This document shows, piece after piece, positions 1-5,800 of a DNA stretch of 7,740 nucleotides (positions within the stretch are counted from its first letter, which is position 1; every line of letters begins with the position of its first letter). The notes under the pieces are model-generated. The model made no database searches. It worked only from the letters and a program-made list of their open reading frames with translations, and had not been told where the DNA came from. The translations under genes and the position numbers were made by a program. Origin of the DNA: Candidatus Campbellbacteria bacterium RIFCSPLOWO2_02_35_12 (GTDB lineage Bacteria > Patescibacteriota > Minisyncoccia > Phycocordibacterales > UBA2163); NCBI GenBank assembly GCA_001774455.1, contig MFAC01000004.1, positions 1 through 7,740 of the forward strand, read 5' to 3'.

Positions 1-29
1 AATCAAAATTCGCAGTCCGGATTTTCGTC

Positions 30-53
30 AAAAAAAGTTCGGATTTCGTCCAA
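30..53 (-). terminator. Probable intrinsic terminator of tRNA-Glu
   Basis: Read on the minus strand, TTGGA-CGAAA-TCCGA forms a 5-bp stem (one G-T pair) with a 5-nt loop. It is followed by AC and seven T. It lies 29 bp after the CCA end of tRNA-Glu, where a terminator is expected. The stem is short, so the call is moderate. Confidence 0.45.
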
Positions 54-82
54 TAAACACACCAAATTCTGAAAGTATCTTA

Positions 83-157
83 TGGTGACCCTATCGGGAA
101 TCGAACCCGAATTGCCAGCTTGAGAAGCTAATGTCCTAACCGTTAGACGATAGGGCC
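83..157 (-). tRNA. tRNA-Glu (anticodon CUC)
   Basis: This is a complete 75-nt cloverleaf on the minus strand. The acceptor stem GGCCCTA pairs with TAGGGTC (one G-T pair). It has a D arm with the GGTTA loop, an anticodon loop TTCTCAA giving CTC (reads GAG, Glu), and a T arm TCGGG-TTCGATT-CCCGA. The discriminator base is A and the CCA is encoded. It is the last element on the strand after murF, separated from it by about 340 bp, so it probably has its own promoter: a TATAAA lies about 7 bp before the first base, but no convincing -35 was found. The isoacceptor is clear from the anticodon; a UUC isoacceptor would have to be elsewhere in the genome. Confidence 0.97.
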
Positions 158-275
158 AATTTATAGAATTGTATCCTAATTGATAATTAAAAGTCCATCA
201 TTGCGATGTAAAGAATATTACCTTAAAAAGCCTTATCTTATCGTCTCATAAACATCGGCGATTTCCGAGCAAATT

Positions 276-318
276 TTGGAATTTGATGAAAAACAAAGTA
301 GTTTGCTTTTCATTCCAA
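276..318 (-). repeat. Long hairpin abutting a tRNA-like fragment
   Basis: This is an inverted repeat: a 5-bp base (276-280 with 314-318), a 5-nt bulge on one side (281-285), then a 12-bp arm (286-297 with 302-313) closed by a 4-nt loop. In the minus-strand RNA the only imperfect position (293/306) is a G-U pair. In plus-strand RNA it would be an A-C mismatch, so the fold favours minus-strand transcription. It starts immediately after the tRNA-like segment at 319-338. No T-run follows, so it is not an obvious terminator. Its function is unknown. Confidence 0.55.
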
Positions 319-338
319 TAACCGTTAGATAATAGGCC
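319..338 (-). pseudogene. tRNA-Glu 5' fragment (acceptor and D-arm remnant)
   Basis: The minus strand reads GGCCTATTATCTAACGGTTA. The intact tRNA-Glu starts GGCCCTATCGTCTAACGGTTA: one deleted base and two substitutions in about 21. The resemblance stops after the D loop, where a hairpin replaces the anticodon and T arms, and no 3' acceptor half was found downstream. It is probably a decayed or partial duplicate of the neighbouring tRNA. It begins 17 bp after an inverted-repeat element, like the starts of murF and lysS, so it may still be transcribed as a small RNA. At 20 nt, chance similarity to a D arm cannot be fully excluded. Confidence 0.5.
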
Positions 339-355
339 ATGTTTATATTTTATTC

Positions 356-468
356 TTGAATTAAAAAATGCAAAAATTTATGGTCTGTTTGAGCAAAAAT
401 ATTTAGAAGATTAGAAGATAAAGAGATTTTACGACCAGAGGACCTAAATTTTTGCATTTCGTAATTCA
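356..468 (-). repeat. Palindromic intergenic repeat, copy C (113 bp)
   Basis: This is the third copy of the family also found at 1813-1917 and 7472-7576, in the same orientation. Its right arm is identical to the others from GACCTAAATTTTTGCATTTC to the end. Its left arm is degraded (AAAA replaces ACGA in the tip). The core carries an 8-bp tandem duplication (AGAAGATT), which accounts for the 113 bp against 105 bp. It ends 17 bp before the tRNA-like fragment and begins 30 bp after the murF stop, so it could serve as the murF 3' end structure, as a promoter for the downstream RNA, or as neither. Confidence 0.85.
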
Positions 469-498
469 TAAATTTTATCAATAATTTAGACCGTAATT

Positions 499-1794
499 TT
501 ATCTATTCTGCCACTCCTCTTCCTGCCTTACCAACAAACGATATTTTTTTTCCGGATTTGTCATAATTTTCTCAACTACTTTTTCCATTCTCATTGATTG
601 CGATCCTTTTATAAGCACCGTGTCCCCTTCTTCTATAATATCAATGAGCTTATCTCCCGCGCTTTCTGAATCTAAGCACTGAAAAATATTTCTTTCTTTC
701 ATACCCGCGTGATTTGCTTCTTGAGCTATATATTTTGCGCGCACGCCCACTGTTATTAAAATATCGGCAATTTCTCCAGTCAGTTTGCCAACTTTAATAT
801 GCTCCTCCATAGAATAACCGCCCAGTTCCATCATATCTCCGAGCACGACGATTTTACGGCCTCCGCAATCTATATTATTTAAAGTATTAATTGCTTCAAT
901 CGCGGCGGCGGGAGATGAATTATAACTATCATCTATAATACAAGAATTACTTATACCATTAATGATTTTCATTCTACCTTGCGGTGTCTCATGCTCGTCA
1001 AATAAACGCGCTATTAAGATAATATTTAAACCCTGCGATATACCAACAGCCATTGCGGAGAGGACGGGATAGATATGCTGTTTGCCGAGAGCGCCGTTTA
1101 TATTCACGGGAATACTGTTTCCTTTATAATCCACTCTGAAAGATATTCCTTTTGGTTTGTTGTTTTTGTAGATTATTTTTTCATTAGACGCGACTATGTC
1201 TGAATTGTTTGAAAATCCATATGTAATAATTTTTTTTTCTTCCACGGAGATTTTCAGAGTAAGCGCTCTTTTATCGTCATTATTTACAACAAATACTCCT
1301 CTATCTTTAAGTGTCTTCATAATATGGCCTTTTTCAACAATCGCTTCTTCCGCTGATTTAAAAAACTCCACATGGACGGGTATTTCTGGTAGGTGAGTTA
1401 TTACAACAATATCTGTTTTTAGCCATTTGGAAATTTTTTCTATATCGCCGGGTCTGTCCGCTCCTATTTCAAGAACAAGCCATTTAGGATAATGATTTTT
1501 AAGAAAAATAAGTTTTAATCCGTCAAAAATATTATAAATCCATACAAAAATATCAGACCATCCATTTGGAAGTCCCAGTATCGTAAGTGGAATGCCTATT
1601 TCGCTGTTAAAACTCTTCTCGCTTTTACGAACAAAATAAGCCGAACTTAACACTGTAAATATGGCATCTTTTGCAGAGGTCTTACCTATATTGCCAGTAA
1701 TGGCCACAATCTTGGGTTTATATTTTTTAAGCGTCAATTTTGATTCTAAAATAAGTAAATATATTATTATTTTTTTGAAAATCTGTTTTAACAT
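499..1794 (-). CDS. murF: MurF-like UDP-MurNAc-tripeptide--D-Ala-D-Ala ligase, lacking the N-terminal domain
   Basis: This cytoplasmic Mur ligase adds D-Ala-D-Ala to UDP-MurNAc-tripeptide with ATP, the last soluble step of precursor synthesis. Visible in the 431-aa product: ATP-binding loop TGNIGKTS (33-40), Mg-binding Glu109 in LEIGADRPG, a lysine in EKGHI (155) at the position of the carbamylated Lys, DDSYNSSP (288-295), GDMMELG (319-325) and KGSQSMRME (396-404). The last three are MurF signatures rather than MurC/D/E. In ordinary MurF the P-loop lies near residue 105-115; here it is at 33. The roughly 80-residue substrate-binding N-terminal domain is therefore missing, replaced by a short hydrophobic stretch (about 6-18). 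There is a second hydrophobic stretch at about 81-98. No Shine-Dalgarno precedes the ATG, which lies just after a good -10 box, suggesting an almost leaderless mRNA. The family is firm; the exact substrate is inferred from family and from the dcw context. Confidence 0.9.
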   Translation of the reverse strand: MLKQIFKKIIIYLLILESKLTLKKYKPKIVAITGNIGKTSAKDAIFTVLSSAYFVRKSEKSFNSEIGIPLTILGLPNGWSDIFVWIYNIFDGLKLIFLKNHYPKWLVLEIGADRPGDIEKISKWLKTDIVVITHLPEIPVHVEFFKSAEEAIVEKGHIMKTLKDRGVFVVNNDDKRALTLKISVEEKKIITYGFSNNSDIVASNEKIIYKNNKPKGISFRVDYKGNSIPVNINGALGKQHIYPVLSAMAVGISQGLNIILIARLFDEHETPQGRMKIINGISNSCIIDDSYNSSPAAAIEAINTLNNIDCGGRKIVVLGDMMELGGYSMEEHIKVGKLTGEIADILITVGVRAKYIAQEANHAGMKERNIFQCLDSESAGDKLIDIIEEGDTVLIKGSQSMRMEKVVEKIMTNPEKKYRLLVRQEEEWQNR

Positions 1795-1802
1795 AAAGCA
1801 TT

Positions 1803-1831
1803 ATTATATATCTTGAATTACGAAATGTAAA
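1803..1831 (-). promoter_or_regulatory. Predicted murF promoter partly inside repeat copy A
   Basis: On the minus strand, TTTACA (1826-1831), a 17-bp spacer and TATAAT (1803-1808) form a near-consensus sigma-70-type promoter. The -35 hexamer is part of the repeat's terminal arm; the -10 is just outside it. A start 6-7 nt after the -10 falls at about 1796-1797, only 2-3 nt before the murF ATG. AT-rich DNA yields such matches by chance, but the parallel arrangement before lysS supports it. Confidence 0.55.
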
Positions 1832-1917
1832 AATTTATGGTCTGGTTGAGCAAAAACATTTAGAAAATAAAGAATTTTTGCGACCCGAGGACCTAAATTT
1901 TTGCATTTCGTAATTCA
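1813..1917 (-). repeat. Palindromic intergenic repeat, copy A (105 bp)
   Basis: Terminal inverted repeats of about 25-28 bp (tip TGAATTACGAAATG) enclose a core of about 50 bp. The core has an inner GGTC/GACC pairing and a GCAAAAA/TTTTTGC stem of 7 bp. It lies between ftsI (60 bp away) and murF (18 bp away). It has no coding capacity and no clear target-site duplication, though AT-rich flanks would hide one. It looks like a MITE-like or REP-like structured repeat. A differing base in the left arm (T for C in the ATGTAAAA segment) leaves a G-U pair, so the fold is kept. Confidence 0.9.
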
Positions 1918-1977
1918 TAGTATATATTTTTCAAGTAAATTTCACCATGAAGAAAATAAAAAAATCTTATCGCGCGC

Positions 1978-3687
1978 TTATCTATCTGGCGGTATCTCAT
2001 AATAATTTATAAGAAAATTAACTATATCATAAAATGGATTGGTGAGCGTCTCTGACGCGTATAGCGTTTCTTTTGGCTCAACGGTAAACAAAAATACAAG
2101 AAATCGCGCGTCATACGCTGGGAAATATCCAAAAAATGAATGTAAAAATCTATCATCATAATATCCTCCATTATTCAAATCCGCGATTTGCGCTGTTCCT
2201 GTTTTTGCCGCGACTGTATAATTATCAAGTTTAACTTTTCCGCCAAGAAGAGCGCGGTCAACTACATTCACAAGCATTCTTGTGATTTCTTCCGCGCTTT
2301 CTTTTTTTATCACTCTTAATTCATTGCCGAATGATATTTTTTTTGAGAATCCCGATGTATATTTTATTTTCTTTACAATATGCGGTCTTATAAGAATTCC
2401 TCCATTTGCAAGCGTAGAAAGAGCTCTTACTGCGCTAATTGGAGTTATCGCAATTCCCTGCCCAAACGAAGCTGTCGCGTATTCAATGTCGCGCGGACTA
2501 TTGAGATTGTCGGCGAGACCCGCGCTTTCGTTTGGAAGGTCAATACCCGTTTCATCTTCTATTCCAAACGCTCGCATATAATCCGCAAATACTTTATTGC
2601 CTATTTTACTTGCAATAAATGAAGCTCCCGTATTTAACGATTGATTTAACACTTCCTGCATAGAAACATTTCCTCTGCTTTTGCCATCAAAATTTGAAAT
2701 TGTATAACCGTTAAGTTTAATTTTTCCCGCGTCATAATATATTGTCTCTGCCGTAATAGCGCCCGAATCAATACCTGCCGCCATAGTAAGCGGTTTTATA
2801 ATAGAACCCATTTCATATACATTTTCAACGATTGGGTTTGAAAATACCGACGCATCTTCCACCAATTGAAAATCGTTGAGATTAAATGTCGGAGTAACTC
2901 CTATTGCGTATATCTCTCCATTTTTTGGATTAATTATCACGCCTCCAGTAATCTTTGCGTTCCATTTTTTATTTATTTCTTTAATCTTATCTTCAAGAAA
3001 TAATTGAATAGATGGTTCTATTGAAGTAATTATATCGCCGGAATGGTCTTTTTTTTTAAAAACAATGCTGTTTATATTAGCAAAAACTTCAGCAAAAAAA
3101 TTTACATATAAACCGCTGTCATTTCTTTCAAGAATATCGTTATAGTAACTCTCTAAACCGTATCTTCCTGAAAATTCATCTCCTATATATCCAACAAAAC
3201 CGAATGTATGCGCCGCTATTTCATTGCCGGGATAAAATCGCCATCTGTCTTTATATATACTTACTCCTTTAATGCGCATATCGTCAATCGTGGCGGCTTT
3301 TTCAGCATTCACGCGCTTTGCCACTTCTTCATAAGGGTCTTCTTTTTTACCCGCGCGCATAAAAAATTTATCTTGGTCAATATCTATTACTTCCGAAAGT
3401 TTTTTATACACAATAAGCGGGTCTTCCAATATTTTCGGATTTATAACAATAGTAAATCCCGATTTAAGCGTGGCTCCGGAAACCATTCTATTGTTTTTGT
3501 CTTCCATAAAAATAGTTCCTCTATCGTAAATATCGTCTGCGGATTTCGTATATTGACCAAGCGCTTCATTGCTAAATTCAACTCCGTGTATTATTTGCAC
3601 AAAATATAATCGCCCAATAAGAGTAAGGGCAACTAAAAATACTATAATATATATAAAATATATTCTTAATAAATATCTTTTTTTCAT
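1978..3687 (-). CDS. ftsI: Class B penicillin-binding protein (FtsI/PBP2 type transpeptidase)
   Basis: This is a membrane-anchored D,D-transpeptidase that cross-links peptidoglycan, presumably at the septum. The 569-aa protein has a short cytoplasmic N-terminus, one membrane segment (about 9-30), then the class B dimerisation region with RGTIF (56-60), HTFGFVG (160-166) and YGLESYY (176-182). The transpeptidase domain has all three active-site motifs: SIIK with the nucleophile Ser295, SLN (350-352) and KTGTAQ (495-500). There is no PASTA domain and no transglycosylase domain. The length is normal for FtsI. It starts 15 bp after the ftsL-like gene, with no intervening promoter seen, so the two are likely co-transcribed. 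The FtsI rather than elongation PBP2 assignment rests on its position after rsmH and the FtsL-like gene. Confidence 0.95.
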   Translation of the reverse strand: MKKRYLLRIYFIYIIVFLVALTLIGRLYFVQIIHGVEFSNEALGQYTKSADDIYDRGTIFMEDKNNRMVSGATLKSGFTIVINPKILEDPLIVYKKLSEVIDIDQDKFFMRAGKKEDPYEEVAKRVNAEKAATIDDMRIKGVSIYKDRWRFYPGNEIAAHTFGFVGYIGDEFSGRYGLESYYNDILERNDSGLYVNFFAEVFANINSIVFKKKDHSGDIITSIEPSIQLFLEDKIKEINKKWNAKITGGVIINPKNGEIYAIGVTPTFNLNDFQLVEDASVFSNPIVENVYEMGSIIKPLTMAAGIDSGAITAETIYYDAGKIKLNGYTISNFDGKSRGNVSMQEVLNQSLNTGASFIASKIGNKVFADYMRAFGIEDETGIDLPNESAGLADNLNSPRDIEYATASFGQGIAITPISAVRALSTLANGGILIRPHIVKKIKYTSGFSKKISFGNELRVIKKESAEEITRMLVNVVDRALLGGKVKLDNYTVAAKTGTAQIADLNNGGYYDDRFLHSFFGYFPAYDARFLVFLFTVEPKETLYASETLTNPFYDIVNFLINYYEIPPDR

Positions 3688-3702
3688 TTGCTTGCAGTAT
3701 CA

Positions 3703-4017
3703 TTATTCCGCCGCGTCTAATGTGGTAGCTAATGACTTTCTTGTAACAAATTCTTTATTTGCCAAACTCACAAAGCCGTTTGATTTCGCAAACTCCATAT
3801 TGATAACATTTTTATGAGATATGTATTCGGTCTCAAGACCGCTTATAATAGAACTGACAAAAGCGATGTCATTGCTAATTTCTTCTCTGACAATGACATT
3901 AATGATAGATTTGCTTATAAAATATCCGTAAAAAGCTAAAAGCGCTAAAATAATGCAGATGAGCGCAACAAATGCTCTTTTTTCAAAAATATTTATTTGT
4001 CTTGTTTTTGTTTTCAT
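3703..4017 (-). CDS. FtsL/DivIC-like small division membrane protein
   Basis: The 104-aa protein has a basic cytoplasmic N-terminus (MKTKTRQINIFEKR), one strong membrane segment (about 15-34) and an extracytoplasmic region. The part from about 36 to 80 is helix-prone (SGLETEYISHKNVINMEFAK) and followed by NGF. That topology, the size and the position between rsmH and ftsI match FtsL. In known systems FtsL pairs with DivIC/FtsB and activates the septal synthase that contains FtsI. FtsL sequences are poorly conserved, so the name depends mainly on topology and gene order. An AAAGG lies 16-20 nt before the ATG, farther than an ideal ribosome-binding site. Confidence 0.75.
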   Translation of the reverse strand: MKTKTRQINIFEKRAFVALICIILALLAFYGYFISKSIINVIVREEISNDIAFVSSIISGLETEYISHKNVINMEFAKSNGFVSLANKEFVTRKSLATTLDAAE

Positions 4018-4040
4018 ATTTTTATATTTACCTTTCCATA

Positions 4041-4076
4041 AATTACGAAACTCATCGCGGACATAGTTTCGTAATT
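4041..4076 (-). repeat. Short hairpin with the same tip as the 105-bp repeats, overlapping the rsmH stop
   Basis: Perfect 12-bp arms (AATTACGAAACT with AGTTTCGTAATT) enclose a 12-nt loop. The first ten bases, AATTACGAAA, are the tip of the long repeats; the rest differs. The TGA stop of rsmH (4076-4078) is formed by the tip's TGAATTACG. No T-run follows, so it is unlikely to terminate transcription of the cluster. It may protect or process the mRNA between rsmH and the ftsL-like gene. Confidence 0.75.
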
Positions 4077-4969
4077 CAAAGAACCTTTTGAAATATTCGT
4101 AATTTCGCGCTTCTTGAACGAGGATTTTTTAAAATTTCATCTCTGTTTGAAATAATCGGTTTTTTTGTAATAATCGCTCCTACACCTTCTTCTTTCTTAT
4201 TTCTAAAAAATTGTTTTACAATCCTATCTTCAATGCTGTGAAATGATATTACGGCAACCCTTCCTTCTTTTCTCAAAATATTTAAAGCTTTGTTCAAACC
4301 TTCTTTCAAAGCGTCTATTTCATCATTGACAGTAATCCTCAATGCCTGAAATGTCTTTGTCGCGAAATGTATTTTCTTATGCTTATACCAGTTTGGAATC
4401 GTTTTTTCTATTATTTTTACCAAATCCATAGTTGTTTCTATTTGCTTTTCTTTTCTTATTTCAACTATCTTTCTTGCAATTTGTCTTGAAAATTTCTCTT
4501 CGCCATATCCGTATAAAATGTCTGCGATACTATTTTCTTCCCAATTATTTACTATCTCTCTCGCTGTCAAATCTTCTTCCGTGGGATTTTCTTTAAATGT
4601 CATAAGAAGAGGTTCGTCTTTTTGAAAACTGAATCCTCTGCCAGATTTATTCATTTGATTTGAGCTGAAACCGAGGTCAAACAATATTGCATTCACTTTC
4701 TTAATGCCGACTTTTTCTAAAACTTTGTCCAAATTTCTAAAATTATTTTTCTGTAAAATAACTTCGCATTTTGAATGTTCCAATTCTCTACCCGCTTCAT
4801 CTAAAGATTTTTGGTCAAGGTCAATCCCTATCAGTGTTCCCATCTCTCCTATCTGTTTGCAAATCTCTTTTGAATGTCCCGCTTTATTTATTGTCGCGTC
4901 AATTACAGTATCTCCCTCTTTAAGATTGAGAAAATTTATAACTTCATTTAAAAGAACTGGTATGTGCAT
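4076..4969 (-). CDS. rsmH: 16S rRNA (cytosine1402-N4)-methyltransferase RsmH (MraW)
   Basis: This SAM-dependent enzyme methylates N4 of C1402 in the 16S rRNA decoding centre. The 297-aa product has the family start HIPVLLNEV (2-10), SAM motif region DATINKAGHS (24-33), LIGIDLD (47-52), FDLGFSSNQM (97-106), GRGFSFQKDEPL (110-121), TFQALRITVNDE (206-217), FHSIEDRIVKQFF (243-255) and the C-terminal RSRSAKLR (284-291). The length is near the family's usual 300-315. In the SAM motif the usual Gly-Gly after DATL is Asn-Lys, and the usual LDM after the FSFQKDEP motif is LLM. The ATG follows the mraZ stop by one base, implying translational coupling. The stop lies in a hairpin repeat. Confidence 0.96.
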   Translation of the reverse strand: MHIPVLLNEVINFLNLKEGDTVIDATINKAGHSKEICKQIGEMGTLIGIDLDQKSLDEAGRELEHSKCEVILQKNNFRNLDKVLEKVGIKKVNAILFDLGFSSNQMNKSGRGFSFQKDEPLLMTFKENPTEEDLTAREIVNNWEENSIADILYGYGEEKFSRQIARKIVEIRKEKQIETTMDLVKIIEKTIPNWYKHKKIHFATKTFQALRITVNDEIDALKEGLNKALNILRKEGRVAVISFHSIEDRIVKQFFRNKKEEGVGAIITKKPIISNRDEILKNPRSRSAKLRIFQKVL

Positions 4970-4970
4970 A

Positions 4971-5405
4971 TTACAAGATTCCTATTTCTCCCAATTTCTC
5001 TGCCATATTGTCTGCTTGCTTTTCAATTCTCTTTTTATATTCACTCCATTTCTTTTCATTCCAAATCTCAACTCTGCTCTGCACTCCCGCGAGCACCACT
5101 TTGTCTTTAAGAAAAGCGAAGTCTCTTAAAAAATCTGGTATCAGTATTCGTCCGAGTGAATCTATTACAGCATCCACCGCGCCTGAGAGAATAAATCTGT
5201 TAAAACCCCTTGTATCGGACTGCCCTATCGGAAGGCCTGCGAGTTTCTCGGATATTTTATTCCACTCGCGCGCCGAATACACAAATAAACAATTATCCAA
5301 TCCTTTTGTAACGACAACCTTTCTCCCAAGCTCTTTGCGAAATTTTGAAGGAAGAGATAATCGCTTTTTTGGATCTATTGTATGCGTGTATTCTCCGATT
5401 AACAT
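4971..5405 (-). CDS. mraZ: Transcriptional regulator MraZ
   Basis: MraZ is a DNA-binding protein with two SpoVT/AbrB-like domains that forms ring oligomers and regulates its own dcw operon. From Met at 5405 the product is 144 aa, the family's normal size, and begins MLIGEYTHTIDPKKRLSLP, the canonical MraZ N-terminus. Domain 1 carries DPKKR (11-15); domain 2 carries IDSLGRILIP, the second DxxGR motif. The frame is open back to an ATG at 5477, but that start would add 24 atypical residues and lies upstream of the predicted -10 box. It cannot be used if that promoter is real, so 5405 is preferred. No Shine-Dalgarno is evident. It is the first gene of the cluster. Confidence 0.95.
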   Translation of the reverse strand: MLIGEYTHTIDPKKRLSLPSKFRKELGRKVVVTKGLDNCLFVYSAREWNKISEKLAGLPIGQSDTRGFNRFILSGAVDAVIDSLGRILIPDFLRDFAFLKDKVVLAGVQSRVEIWNEKKWSEYKKRIEKQADNMAEKLGEIGIL

Positions 5406-5437
5406 AAAATCAGTGGTGTTTGTTATCTGTCTTAATT

Positions 5438-5482
5438 CCACTTTATACCACTGTTTTGATAGTATATAACACTTCATACCAC
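5438..5482 (-). promoter_or_regulatory. Candidate MraZ operator: two pairs of 10-bp-spaced GTGG repeats
   Basis: On the minus strand GTGG or GTGT occurs at 5479-5482 and 5469-5472 (pair 1) and at 5448-5451 and 5438-5441 (pair 2). Spacing is exactly 10 bp within each pair and 21 bp between pairs. The longer units GTGGTATGAAGTG and GTGGTATAAAGTG differ at one base. Known MraZ sites are short direct repeats at about 10-bp period (TGGGN in E. coli, AAAGTG-type in Mollicutes). Pair 1 lies in the -10/-35 spacer and pair 2 just after the expected transcription start, which suits autorepression. Confidence 0.7.
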
Positions 5483-5490
5483 AATGACAA
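5461..5490 (-). promoter_or_regulatory. Predicted mraZ (dcw) promoter
   Basis: TTGTCA (5485-5490), an 18-bp spacer and TATACT (5461-5466) on the minus strand each differ from consensus at one base. It lies 15 bp after an intrinsic terminator and about 55 bp before the mraZ ATG. The expected start near 5454 gives a leader of about 50 nt. No other good promoter was seen before rsmH, the ftsL-like gene or ftsI, so this probably drives all four. Confidence 0.7.
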
Positions 5491-5505
5491 AATACTTATC
5501 CACAG

Positions 5506-5530
5506 AAAAAACATCCGTTTTATCGGATGT
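5506..5530 (-). terminator. Intrinsic terminator upstream of mraZ
   Basis: On the minus strand ACATCCG-ATAAAA-CGGATGT forms a perfect 7-bp stem with a 6-nt loop. Five more T follow, after the T that closes the stem. It would end transcription coming from lysS and the spacer, insulating the mraZ promoter. On the plus strand the stem is followed by CTTTT, so weak bidirectional action is possible. Confidence 0.8.
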
Positions 5531-5599
5531 CTTTTAAAGAATTACACGTTAAAAATTTACCTGCCTTGAATTACAAAGTGAGTTCACGGTGAATATACT

Positions 5600-5670
5600 A
5601 TTTTATAACTCAATGTCGCGCCAAATAAATTTGATTTATAGGTGGTGACATTTGCCATAAATTATAAAAT
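5600..5670. repeat. 71-bp multi-stem imperfect hairpin
   Basis: Nested complementary segments: ATTTTATAA (5600-5608) with 5662-5670, AATGTC (5612-5617) with GACATT (5647-5652), CGCC with GGTG (5619-5622/5641-5644, one G-U on the plus strand) and ATAAAT with ATTTAT (5625-5630/5634-5639) around a 3-nt loop. The stems sit on one axis with small internal loops, as in a structured RNA or a small palindromic element. It shares no clear sequence with the 105-bp repeats. There is no T-run. Its function is unknown. Confidence 0.5.
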
Positions 5671-5677
5671 TCTGTTT

Positions 5678-5800
5678 CTAATCCGCAACGCCCTTAATCA
5701 CATGATAATGAACCTTGACTCTCATCCAAGTCTCATCCAAGGACTGTCCTTGGATTTTCCGTCCACTCATCCAAGGACTGTCCTTGGATTTTCCGTCCAT
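5678..5800 (-). CDS. Doubtful 40-aa reading frame across tandem repeats
   Basis: An ATG-to-TAG frame of 40 codons, beginning MDGKSKDSPW and ending VKVHYHVIKGVAD. I recognise no family. The two 34-bp repeat units are not a multiple of three, so the frame reads the same DNA twice in different frames (SKDSPW, then IQGQSLDE). That is more typical of spurious coding over a repeat. No ribosome-binding site or promoter was found. It lies between lysS and the terminator at 5506-5530. It may be a repeat-derived peptide; coding is uncertain. Confidence 0.25.
   Translation of the reverse strand: MDGKSKDSPWMSGRKIQGQSLDETWMRVKVHYHVIKGVAD
5721..5799. repeat. Two tandem 34-bp units plus a partial third, each with a palindrome
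   Basis: Identical units span 5732-5765 and 5766-5799, preceded by an 11-bp piece (5721-5731) whose first 10 bases match the unit start. Each contains CCAAGGACTGTCCTTGG, an 8-bp perfect inverted repeat about a central T. TGATAATGAA flanks the array on both sides (5703-5712 and 5801-5810). The exact identity indicates recent duplication or conversion. Confidence 0.9.

Noticed and set aside
356..468. T-box or other riboswitch in the repeat elements
   Set aside because: No T-box sequence, antiterminator/terminator pair or known aptamer pattern was seen. The same element precedes unrelated genes.
1940..1985. Terminator after ftsI
   Set aside because: There is a seven-T run after the stop, but the GC-rich GCGCGCG next to it does not form a stem with suitable arms.
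3208..3609. Plus-strand frames antisense to ftsI, rsmH, mraZ and murF
   Set aside because: Each lies opposite a gene with intact motifs and has skewed composition without recognisable domains.
4076..4078. Alternative genetic code with TGA as Gly or Trp
   Set aside because: rsmH ends at TGA directly after a complete C-terminus, Trp is encoded by TGG, and long frames contain no internal TGA.
5406..5477. Longer MraZ start at 5477
   Set aside because: It adds 24 residues absent from MraZ, and its ATG lies upstream of the predicted -10 box.
5721..5799. CRISPR array
   Set aside because: The units are contiguous with no spacers, only two full copies are present and no cas genes are seen.
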